Source of the DNA: an uncultured Alphaproteobacteria bacterium | Lineage (GTDB): Bacteria; Pseudomonadota; Alphaproteobacteria; HIMB59; GCA-002718135 | Assembly: GCA_902521315.1 (NCBI GenBank) | Contig: CABYRH010000001.1 | Span: 62,001-126,000, forward strand | DNA: 64,000 nucleotides | Reading direction: 5' to 3' | Part shown: in pieces, positions 8,319 to 15,731 of the stretch | How positions within the stretch are numbered: position 1 is the stretch's first letter | Layout of the letters: each line of letters starts with the position of its first letter | Notes under the pieces: generated by a model | What the model saw: only the letters and a program-made list of their open reading frames with translations | Told to the model about the DNA's origin: nothing | Database searches by the model: none | Made by a program: the position numbers and the translations under genes

Positions 8319-8913
8319 TATTAATTTCCTTAAAGAATTCTTTTAAAATTATAGACGTTGAATATGCGCCTGGATCTATCACACCAACACCTTTTGAATC
8401 TAAAAACTTTGCTCTGCCAACACGAGCTTCCAAAGATTTTGTGTATTCAAGAGACTCATCAATTTTTTTAATTATTTTATCAAGATCAATAAGATTATTT
8501 TCAATTAATTCTTGATGAATAGGTACATAAATATCTAAAAAACTTTTATCACCAAAATTTACTTTACCTCTTGTTTCTATTTTATTTATAGTATTTGAAA
8601 AAGTAGTTAAGATTGTATTATAAAGATCATTAAAATTTAAATTACCTAATTCTTTAAAGAAGATTGTCATCAAAATACCAGAAGCGCCACCCATAGAAAT
8701 CCTCATCAATTTCGAAATTTCATTCATAAATGATATTGAATTATCAAATTGATTATTTGCTCTAAAATGAGATACAGCTTCCTCTAGGCCTCTTAATATT
8801 GTCGTACCGTGATCTCCATCACCAATTTCTTGATCAAGCATATTAATTTTTTGACAGTTTTCTTTTATTATTAAACAAGAATTAGTTATCCATTTTTTAT
8901 GAAATTCTATCAT
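8302..8913 (-). CDS. dhaL: Dihydroxyacetone kinase-family nucleotide-binding subunit DhaL
   Basis: 203-residue all-helical nucleotide-binding partner of DhaK. The Mg-ATP binding motif is clear at residues 30-36 (IGDGDHG, with Asp32 and Asp34), followed by MGGASGIL and the C-terminal ARVGRAKFLDSKGVGVIDPGAYS typical of DhaL. It overlaps the epimerase gene upstream by four bases and dhaK downstream by 17 bases. Separate DhaK and DhaL genes are usual in PTS systems, while ATP-dependent enzymes are commonly fused; here the subunits are separate but DhaM is absent, which argues for an ATP-using two-subunit enzyme. Confidence 0.92.
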   Translation of the reverse strand: MIEFHKKWITNSCLIIKENCQKINMLDQEIGDGDHGTTILRGLEEAVSHFRANNQFDNSISFMNEISKLMRISMGGASGILMTIFFKELGNLNFNDLYNTILTTFSNTINKIETRGKVNFGDKSFLDIYVPIHQELIENNLIDLDKIIKKIDESLEYTKSLEARVGRAKFLDSKGVGVIDPGAYSTSIILKEFFKEINNEKNN

Positions 8914-9752
8914 TTAATAAAATTCTTTAAATATTTATAAGATTTTTGAATTGCATCAAAAGGATTATCTTCAATATTTCTCCATGTAAATAAATCTTTA
9001 CTTGTCTCTTGGTTTGATTGAATAAACATTTCTAAAGTAACATTACCAGAATAATTTATTGTATTTAAAGTTTCAAAAATTCTATTAAAATTTAACCCTC
9101 CAGAACCAGGTATACCTCTATCATTTTCTGCTACATGAAAATGAAAAATATTATGATTTGCTTTGAGAATTGACGCGCACATATCTTTCTCTTCTATATT
9201 CATATGATAAACATCTAACAATAAACCAATGTGAGAATGGTTGATCATCGAGCATAATTCTAAACCTTCATCAACAGTGTTAATAAAATCAGTTTCATAT
9301 CTATTTAGAGGCTCTATTCCTAATTTAATATCTTTATCTTCTAAAATGTCTGTTAATCCGATTAGAGTATTTGATGAATTTTTATATTTAAGAGATTTAT
9401 CTTTTCCATAATTATCACTTATTCCCCATGCAGTGTGTATAACCCCAGATAAAATTTTAGACCCCATAAGAGAAGTCAAATTAATAGCCTCTATGAGTTT
9501 ATCCTTACCTCTTTTTCTAATATTTTGATTATTACTTGTTATATCTTCATCCTTAGACAAACCTGTTGTACATGTAATATTAATATCTAGATCTTTACTT
9601 AATTTACCTATTTCTATGGCTGACTTTTCGTTTTGACCTAGTAATGATACTTCAACTGAAGAGTAACCAGCATCTCTACAAAGTTTAATATAAGGAGTAA
9701 TATTCTCTGACCAATTTTTAACAAATGTTGCTGAATGAACTCCTAATTTCAT
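8910..9752 (-). CDS. Ketose 3-epimerase (D-tagatose/psicose 3-epimerase-like TIM barrel)
   Basis: 280-residue AP-endonuclease-2-type TIM barrel. All four metal ligands of D-tagatose 3-epimerases can be placed: Glu147 in GIEPLNRYETDFINT, Asp180 in LLLDVYHMNIEE, His206 in FHFHVAEND and Glu241 in LEMF. The IEPLNRYETDF and DVYHMNIEE strings are much closer to ketose 3-epimerases than to hydroxypyruvate isomerase or xylose isomerase. It should invert C3 of a free ketose such as ribulose, xylulose, tagatose or psicose. It sits between the nucleoside-hydrolase-like gene and dhaL with four-base overlaps on both sides, so it belongs to the same operon. Confidence 0.85.
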   Translation of the reverse strand: MKLGVHSATFVKNWSENITPYIKLCRDAGYSSVEVSLLGQNEKSAIEIGKLSKDLDINITCTTGLSKDEDITSNNQNIRKRGKDKLIEAINLTSLMGSKILSGVIHTAWGISDNYGKDKSLKYKNSSNTLIGLTDILEDKDIKLGIEPLNRYETDFINTVDEGLELCSMINHSHIGLLLDVYHMNIEEKDMCASILKANHNIFHFHVAENDRGIPGSGGLNFNRIFETLNTINYSGNVTLEMFIQSNQETSKDLFTWRNIEDNPFDAIQKSYKYLKNFIK

Positions 9753-10858
9753 TTAAGATTATTTAATTTTTTAAAAAAATCATTAAAAATTTCATCTCTA
9801 TTAACACCAAATGCTTCTCTAATAAGATTATTGCTATCATTTTTAATCCAGTACAATTCATTATCAAGAGATGAGGAATTGATAATTTTTGTAGGTACCC
9901 AATTTGGATTTATTAGCCAAGCAATATTAATAACATCCCATATTACCCATGTTCTCCAACTTTGATCTAAAACACCTCTTTGTTTATGCAAAGGGTTATT
10001 TGTGTATAGAAAATATAAGTAATCACCAATTTCACCTCTTCCTTTTACAAATTCTTTCATATCGGGCAATGAAAGAGTTAACTGCGCCCCCACATTAAAA
10101 CCTGGTAAATAAACATGTGCAACACCACATTCAAAAAGTAATTGAGATGCCAAAACATCTTGAACTAAATTCAATGAGTTTTTATTATTATTAAAACTGT
10201 ATGTAGGAAAACCAGATGTCCAAACAACTACTAAATTTTTAATAATTTCTGGGTTTGTTAAAAGTGCCGAAGCGATATTTGTAAGACAACCTATTGCACA
10301 AACATAAATCTTTTCATTTGAATATTTTTTACACATATCTACTATGAATTTACTAGATTCAGTTACTATTGGTTCGTTATAATTTTCTAAATATTTAGGC
10401 GAACCTCTAAACACCATTCCTTCATGTTTAATATTCAGTTTTTTAAATATAGTAATTATTTCTTGATAGCTTTTTTCAACTCCTTCTTCTGGTGTATCAA
10501 AATAAATATCATTTGGATGAATATTTGCATCTATGAGTCCATTAACCCAAGATCTATAATCAGAAACTAAATTTTCTTTAGTATTATCAATAGTTTTATT
10601 GTTAGATATTATATCGAATGCTTCTATTAATTCGTCTTTATGATGTCGGAAAGAATAAGGTTCAGCAGTAACTCCTAATAGGTCAATTTTATCTTTTGAT
10701 AATAATGTCCATGCTAATGCAAATTGATCATCTATTTCATTAGCTGTATCTGTATCAAGTATCATTTTATTTTTTCCACTTGGTAAGGATAAATTGTTAA
10801 GCAAAATTTCTTTTGATAATTTTGGGAATTTATCTAAAATTTTTTTAGGGACTTGCAT
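9749..10858 (-). CDS. Nucleoside hydrolase-like (IUNH superfamily) protein
   Basis: 369-residue protein with the Ca2+-binding signature of the inosine-uridine nucleoside hydrolase superfamily, MILDTDTANEIDDQFALAW at about residues 32-50 (usually DTDxGxDD; here DTDTANEIDD). The later CAIGCLTNIASAL and WTSGFPTYS also fit the fold. It is longer than typical nucleoside hydrolases (about 310) and has no export signal, so it acts in the cytoplasm. In this operon it may cleave the glycosidic bond of a ribofuranoside or other furanoside, possibly not a nucleoside. The start ATG is at 10858, 31 bases after the E1 beta gene. Confidence 0.8.
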   Translation of the reverse strand: MQVPKKILDKFPKLSKEILLNNLSLPSGKNKMILDTDTANEIDDQFALAWTLLSKDKIDLLGVTAEPYSFRHHKDELIEAFDIISNNKTIDNTKENLVSDYRSWVNGLIDANIHPNDIYFDTPEEGVEKSYQEIITIFKKLNIKHEGMVFRGSPKYLENYNEPIVTESSKFIVDMCKKYSNEKIYVCAIGCLTNIASALLTNPEIIKNLVVVWTSGFPTYSFNNNKNSLNLVQDVLASQLLFECGVAHVYLPGFNVGAQLTLSLPDMKEFVKGRGEIGDYLYFLYTNNPLHKQRGVLDQSWRTWVIWDVINIAWLINPNWVPTKIINSSSLDNELYWIKNDSNNLIREAFGVNRDEIFNDFFKKLNNLK

Positions 10859-10889
10859 GAAATAAAATATTTACTTTAATTTTTTAAAT

Positions 10890-11906
10890 TTATACATCTT
10901 TTAATTTTTTAACAGCATCAATTATTTTTTTTGTTGAAGGAATATAAAAATCTTCCATTGGTGGACTAAATGGTACAGGAGTATGTGGAGCGGTTATTTT
11001 AATTACTGCAGCTTTTAAATCTGAAAAACATTTTTCAGAAATTAAAGAAGATATTTCTGAAGCTAAAGAACATTTAGGGTTTGATTCATCAACAACTATA
11101 ACATTGCCAGTTTTTTTGACTGATTGAAAAATTAATTCTTCATCAAGTGGTGAATAAGTTCTTGGATCAACTATTTCACAGCTAATATTAATTTTTTCTA
11201 ATTCATTAGCTGCTTCTTCAGCGAATAAGTTCATTCTTTGAATAGCAATTATAGTAACATCACTTCCTTCTCTTCTTATTCTACCTTTACCAAGTGGAAT
11301 AGGTTTTAAATCATCAGGTACTTCACAACTTGTCATATACAATCTTTTATGTTCCATAAAAATTACTGGATCATCATCTTTAATTGAGGATAGTAAAAGA
11401 CCTTTGGCATCATATGCATCATATGGCGCAACAACCTTTAGCCCTGGTATATGAGTATAAAGACTATAAAGAGTTTGTGAATGTTCACTACCTGCGCGAA
11501 ATCCTGCACCGACTACAGTTCTTACAACCATCGGTACTTTTTGCTTGCCGCCAAACATGTATCTCACTTTAGCAGCTTGATTCATCATTTGATCAAAACA
11601 TACACCTGCAAAGTCAACATACATTAATTCAACAATAGGTCGTAAGCCTGTCATTGCAGCTCCAATAGCGGCACCGAAAAAACCTGCTTCTGCAATAGTA
11701 GTATCTCGAACTCTTTCGCCACCAAATTTAGTATAAAGTCCCTGAGTAACACCAAAAGGTCCTCCCCATGCATCTTGTGTACCTTGATATTGTTCTCGAC
11801 CTTTACCTCCTGCAATATCTTCACCCATCAAAATAACATTTTTATCTTCTTCAAATGATTGAACTAAGGCATCATTAATTGCATCTTTAACTGTTTTTAT
11901 TGTCAT
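10890..11906 (-). CDS. Thiamine-diphosphate dehydrogenase E1 component, beta subunit (AcoB/PdhB-like)
   Basis: 338-residue transketolase-like pyrimidine-binding subunit. It has the family landmarks LMGEDIAGGKGREQYQGT, RVRDTTIAEAGFFGAAIGAAM, GFRAGSEHSQT, VVAPYDAYDAKGLL, and the C-terminal VDPRTYSPLD and VDESNPKCS. It resembles acetoin and pyruvate/2-oxoacid dehydrogenase E1 beta. It follows the alpha subunit with a four-base overlap. No E2 acyltransferase or E3 is encoded anywhere in the window, so either E2/E3 are supplied from elsewhere or the pair acts on its own. Being first in the leftward sugar operon, it probably handles a pathway oxo-acid or hydroxyketone. Confidence 0.9.
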   Translation of the reverse strand: MTIKTVKDAINDALVQSFEEDKNVILMGEDIAGGKGREQYQGTQDAWGGPFGVTQGLYTKFGGERVRDTTIAEAGFFGAAIGAAMTGLRPIVELMYVDFAGVCFDQMMNQAAKVRYMFGGKQKVPMVVRTVVGAGFRAGSEHSQTLYSLYTHIPGLKVVAPYDAYDAKGLLLSSIKDDDPVIFMEHKRLYMTSCEVPDDLKPIPLGKGRIRREGSDVTIIAIQRMNLFAEEAANELEKINISCEIVDPRTYSPLDEELIFQSVKKTGNVIVVDESNPKCSLASEISSLISEKCFSDLKAAVIKITAPHTPVPFSPPMEDFYIPSTKKIIDAVKKLKDV

Positions 11907-12880
11907 CTATTAATTTCCAATGGATAGTTTACGTATACTTCTTCAAGTGCATCCTCTGGTTGAGGCCAAGGTTGAGTATCAGCAAAATCAAATGCTTTAT
12001 CAACCTCTTCTTTAGCTTCATTAATAATTTTTTCTAAATCATTTTTATTCAAACCATATTTTGATGAATTTTCTTTTGCTAACTTTATTGGATCATTTTG
12101 TTTTGCTTTATCAATTTCTTCTTGTGGTTGATATAGTTGAGTATCGCCTTCGTACTGTCCAGAAAATCTGTAGTTTTTAAATTCTAAAAATATGGGAGTA
12201 TTTTTTTGTTTAGCTTCATTAATAGCTTTTTTGGTAATGTCGTAAACTTCAAATACATTATTGCCATCACCAATGTACGAGAGCATGTCATAAGCTTTAG
12301 TTATATCTGATAATTCTTTTGTATTTAAATGCCAATCAGTTGCAGTAGCTTCCGCATAACCATTATTTTCACAAACAAAAATCATTGGTATATCCCATAG
12401 CTTTGCTAAACCTGCAGCCTCATGAAAAGCTCCGTTATGAATTGCACCATCACCAAAAAAAGATACACATGTTTTATTACTCTTATTTATTTTTTCTTGC
12501 AAAGCTGCTCCTAAAACTACTGCTGGACCAGCTGCAACAATTCCAAATGAACCAAGCATACCTTTGCTAAAATCACTTATATGCATACTACCGCCTCGCC
12601 CCTTGCAAATTCCAGTTTTTCTTCCATAAATTTCAGAAGTAATTTCGTTTAATTCACAACCTTTAGCTATAGCATGACCATGATTTCTATATGTACTTGA
12701 TATCCAATCATCTTGATTTAATGCTGCCATTACCCCTACACAAATAGCCTCAGAACCTATACAAGTGTGAAGATAGCCTGGTACTTTTTTCTCTTTAGCA
12801 ATTTTTTTTATTCTTTCTTCAAAAAATCTAATCGTAAAGATTTTTTTATAGATCCAATTAATTTTTTCTTTCTCAATCAT
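11903..12880 (-). CDS. Thiamine-diphosphate dehydrogenase E1 component, alpha subunit (AcoA/PdhA-like)
   Basis: 325-residue E1 alpha subunit. The thiamine-diphosphate motif runs from GDG at residues 143-145 (GDGAIHNG) to ENN at 171-173, and the GHGHA-like STYRNHGHAIAKG and KGRGGSMH segments are typical of AcoA/PdhA proteins. It is the first gene of the leftward operon, starting at the ATG at 12880, and overlaps the beta subunit by four bases. Substrate could be pyruvate, acetoin or another 2-oxo compound; the genomic setting in a sugar locus and the absence of E2 leave this open. Confidence 0.9.
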   Translation of the reverse strand: MIEKEKINWIYKKIFTIRFFEERIKKIAKEKKVPGYLHTCIGSEAICVGVMAALNQDDWISSTYRNHGHAIAKGCELNEITSEIYGRKTGICKGRGGSMHISDFSKGMLGSFGIVAAGPAVVLGAALQEKINKSNKTCVSFFGDGAIHNGAFHEAAGLAKLWDIPMIFVCENNGYAEATATDWHLNTKELSDITKAYDMLSYIGDGNNVFEVYDITKKAINEAKQKNTPIFLEFKNYRFSGQYEGDTQLYQPQEEIDKAKQNDPIKLAKENSSKYGLNKNDLEKIINEAKEEVDKAFDFADTQPWPQPEDALEEVYVNYPLEINR

Positions 12881-12925
12881 TTTTTATGAAAATACTAACG
12901 TTTAATATTAAAATATAGAAATAAG

Positions 12926-12944
12926 ATTTAACTTAAGATTAAAT
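12926..12944. promoter_or_regulatory. Possible operator, inverted repeat in the divergent promoter region
   Basis: ATTTAA and TTAAAT arms are separated by seven bases (CTTAAGA), in the middle of the 106-base gap between the divergent operons. An operator for a regulator controlling both directions would be expected here, but such short AT-rich repeats arise easily by chance and no regulator gene is linked. Confidence 0.25.
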
Positions 12945-12946
12945 AA

Positions 12947-12980
12947 TTGACAATAGATACATTATATCATTTAGTATAAT
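12947..12980 (+). promoter_or_regulatory. Candidate promoter of the rightward catabolic operon
   Basis: A perfect TATAAT lies at 12975-12980, and a perfect TTGACA at 12947-12952, but with 22 bases between them the pair is too far apart for a standard sigma-70 promoter. Initiation seven bases after the TATAAT would fall on the A of the isomerase ATG at 12987, which has no Shine-Dalgarno sequence, so the transcript could be leaderless. Confidence 0.45.
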
Positions 12981-12986
12981 TCGGAT

Positions 12987-14426
12987 ATGAAGGAAGTATT
13001 GACAATTGGTTTTGTAGCTACAGCAATTAGTCCTTACTTTTCAGAGGAACAACAGGTAAGAATAAAATCCGAAAATCATCTAAAAAAAATAATTGCAGAA
13101 TATGACGCTAAATTAATTTGTTTCCATAAAACTATATTTTCTAAAGAGGACTCAGTAGAAGCAGAAAAATTCTTTAAAAACAAAATTGATTTTTTAATAT
13201 TACAAACAAGTTCATGCAGTTCAGGAGAGCAATTATACCCTCTTTGTAATATTACAAATAAAATGGGTTTATGGGCAGTTCCAGATCTTGAAAATGAAGG
13301 TGATGTAAAATTACACTCTTTAGTTTCAGTAAGTCATTATTTAGGAATAATTAAAAAAATACTTCATGAAAAAAAAATTAAAACTAAATGGTTTTATAAT
13401 TATGGTGATACTGATGAATTTAAAAACAAGTTTTTGATTACGTTAAGATCATTGGTAGCAGATAAAAAAATTAAACAATCAAAAATAGGATTAGTTGGTG
13501 GTATATCTCCAGGTTTTGACAATATGATTGTCGATAATAAAAAAATAAAACAAAATATTGGATCAACAGTTGAAGAAACAACAATTAAAGAATTAATTTC
13601 ACTAGCAAAAAGTTTTGATCAATCATTAATTGATAAAGAAATAAAAAAAATAAAAAATGCTGCATCTTCAATCTCAGTATCAGATGAAGAATCATTTAAT
13701 AAAGTAACAAGAGTATATTTTGCATTAAAAAAAATGAGGCATGAAAATAACTGGGACTCTATGGCAGTCCAATGTTGGTCTCAGTTTCAAGAATTATATG
13801 GAATTGCTCCTTGCATGGCTTATGGTTGGATGGGTAGTGAAGATGGTATTGCGGTATCTTGTGAAGGAGATGTTCAAGGTTCATTAAGCATGCTATTATT
13901 AAATTACATATCAAGTAGTGATAAATCATCTACACTTTTAGATCTTGCAACATTTGATACTAAAGCTGATGCCGTATTAATGTGGCACTGCGGAGTGTCG
14001 CCAAGACATTTTGCGAATGAAGATGGAATAAAATGGGTTGATCATAGTACCTTAGGAAGAAAAACAGATAAAAAATATGGCGTTGCTGGAGATCAAGTAT
14101 TTAAAGCTCAAAAATCTACAACAACATACTTAGGAAATAATGCTGAAAGAATATTAATTATAAATTCAGAAATTTTTGAACATAATAATAAAGGTTTTGA
14201 TGGAACAAGAGGATGGTTCAAAGAAACAAAATTAAACAGATCTCATATTTCGGCGGAAAACCTTATAAATACTCTAAATATTATTGGACATGAACATCAT
14301 TATGCTGTCGGTCAAGGAGATTATAGTAAAGAATTATTAGAATTTGCAGCTTGGAATGATTTAAAGCTTGTAGACGAGATTCCTTTAGTAGATTATATTT
14401 CACCAAAGGATAATGGATCAAATTAA
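12987..14426 (+). CDS. L-fucose/L-arabinose isomerase-family protein
   Basis: 479-residue member of the fucose/arabinose isomerase superfamily. The Mn2+ ligands can be placed as Glu in SCEGDVQGSL (about 293), Asp in TFDTKAD (about 324) and His in GHEHHYAVGQGD (about 436). The N-terminal domain (FLILQTSSCSSGEQ) is as in this family. It would convert an aldose to a ketose, for example arabinose to ribulose or fucose to fuculose. It is the first gene of the rightward operon, 106 bases from the divergent E1 alpha gene and 34 bases before the transporter binding protein. Aldose specificity cannot be read from the sequence. Confidence 0.85.
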   Translation: MKEVLTIGFVATAISPYFSEEQQVRIKSENHLKKIIAEYDAKLICFHKTIFSKEDSVEAEKFFKNKIDFLILQTSSCSSGEQLYPLCNITNKMGLWAVPDLENEGDVKLHSLVSVSHYLGIIKKILHEKKIKTKWFYNYGDTDEFKNKFLITLRSLVADKKIKQSKIGLVGGISPGFDNMIVDNKKIKQNIGSTVEETTIKELISLAKSFDQSLIDKEIKKIKNAASSISVSDEESFNKVTRVYFALKKMRHENNWDSMAVQCWSQFQELYGIAPCMAYGWMGSEDGIAVSCEGDVQGSLSMLLLNYISSSDKSSTLLDLATFDTKADAVLMWHCGVSPRHFANEDGIKWVDHSTLGRKTDKKYGVAGDQVFKAQKSTTTYLGNNAERILIINSEIFEHNNKGFDGTRGWFKETKLNRSHISAENLINTLNIIGHEHHYAVGQGDYSKELLEFAAWNDLKLVDEIPLVDYISPKDNGSN

Positions 14427-14450
14427 ATTATTATTTTGATTCTATATATT

Positions 14451-14456
14451 AGGAGG
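14451..14456 (+). promoter_or_regulatory. Strong Shine-Dalgarno site of the binding-protein gene
   Basis: AGGAGG four bases before the ATG at 14461 is one of the strongest ribosome sites in the window. The genes on either side of it in the operon have none, so it predicts much higher synthesis of the solute-binding protein than of its partners. Confidence 0.7.
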
Positions 14457-14460
14457 AAAG

Positions 14461-15711
14461 ATGAAAATTAAACTTAAATTTCTTACCTTAACATTTATAA
14501 GTTTATTTTTTTCAAAATTAGTATTTGCTGAAACTGCACCTGGATTTAATTCATGGGATGATGTTGTTAAAGCAGCTGATGGCGGACAGGTAAATGTGTA
14601 CATGTGGGGTGGATCAGACGCTATCAATGGTTTTGTTGATGACTTTTATGGAGTTCCATTAAAAGAAAAATATAACATAACTTTGAACAGAGTTCCTTTA
14701 AAAGGAACAGTTGACGCTGTGAACCAAGTACTAAGTGAGAAAGAAGCTGGAGTAACTGGCGATAATGGAAATATTGATTTGATTTGGATTAATGGAGAAA
14801 ATTTCTGGACATTAAAACAAGCTAATCTTCTTTATGGACCATTTGCTGCTGGTTTACCTAACAGTGAATTTGTTGCTTGGGACAATCCAGCAGTAAACTT
14901 AGACTTTGGAAGACCTGTTGAAGGTATGGAAAGTCCATGGTCTAGTGCTCAGTTCCACTTTATGTATGACTCAGCGAGAAATAATTATGATGATATGCCT
15001 CGTAGTTATGCTGAATTAAGTAATTGGATAGCAGAAAACCCTGGAAGATTTACTTACATAAGACCTGGTAAAGGTGGATTTGTTGGTACTAGATTTGTAA
15101 AACAAATTTTCTTTGAGCTAAGTGGTGGACATGCGCAGTGGGTAGGTCCATTCAATCAAGAATTATATGATAAGTGGGCTCCAGAAGTTTGGAAATTATT
15201 AAATTCTTGGGAAAAAGATCTTTGGAGAGGTGGAGAAACTTATCCAAAAGATAATGCAGAAATGCATAGTCTATTTGCTAATGGTGAAGTTGATTTAGAC
15301 TTTACACAATCTCCAAGAGGTGCTGGACCTACAAATACTGCCGGAACAACACCTCCAACATCAAGAGCATTTGCTTTTTATGAAAATATGATCGGAGATT
15401 TCAATTATTGGGCTATTCCTTATAATGCTCCTAACAAAGCTGCTGCACTAGTATATGCAAACCTAGTATTAGAACCTGAACTACAAGCTGCGCAAGTACA
15501 ACCAGCAAATGGTTTCTGCTGTGGTTGGGGTATTAGCACGGCTAAAGTTACAGATGCTGCTGGAAAAGCTGCAATAGCTGAAGCTCAAAATAATCTTGGA
15601 GATGCCGCTGAGGATCAAGACATCCTTGCGAAGGCTCTTGTTTCTGACATTGCTGCAGAATATCAAGATTTAATTGAAGCTGATTGGGAAGCAAACGTAC
15701 TTTTAAAATAA
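14461..15711 (+). CDS. YnjB-like ABC transporter substrate-binding protein
   Basis: Periplasmic solute-binding protein of 416 residues with a signal peptide that should be cut after VFA (residue 23). The sequence follows E. coli YnjB: VYMWGGSDAINGFVDD, then VSEKEAGxxG-type text and LIWINGENFWTLK, followed by LYGPF. YnjB belongs to the spermidine/thiamine/iron class of extracellular binding proteins and has no established ligand. Here the gene follows a sugar isomerase and precedes two permeases, an ATPase and an arabinofuranosidase, so a glycoside or oligosaccharide is the likely cargo. Codon usage is more GC-rich than in its neighbours, as expected for a very highly expressed protein. Confidence 0.88.
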   Translation: MKIKLKFLTLTFISLFFSKLVFAETAPGFNSWDDVVKAADGGQVNVYMWGGSDAINGFVDDFYGVPLKEKYNITLNRVPLKGTVDAVNQVLSEKEAGVTGDNGNIDLIWINGENFWTLKQANLLYGPFAAGLPNSEFVAWDNPAVNLDFGRPVEGMESPWSSAQFHFMYDSARNNYDDMPRSYAELSNWIAENPGRFTYIRPGKGGFVGTRFVKQIFFELSGGHAQWVGPFNQELYDKWAPEVWKLLNSWEKDLWRGGETYPKDNAEMHSLFANGEVDLDFTQSPRGAGPTNTAGTTPPTSRAFAFYENMIGDFNYWAIPYNAPNKAAALVYANLVLEPELQAAQVQPANGFCCGWGISTAKVTDAAGKAAIAEAQNNLGDAAEDQDILAKALVSDIAAEYQDLIEADWEANVLLK

Positions 15712-15731
15712 AATAATATTTTATTAAGAAA

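Noticed and set aside
11384..11572. Small reading frames opposite large genes (also at 46-231, 4855-5043, 12385-12570, 14442-14627, 49249-49563, 63490-63801)
   Set aside because: They lie on the opposite strand of well-supported genes, have no ribosome sites or family resemblance and are explained by the antisense of conserved coding sequence.
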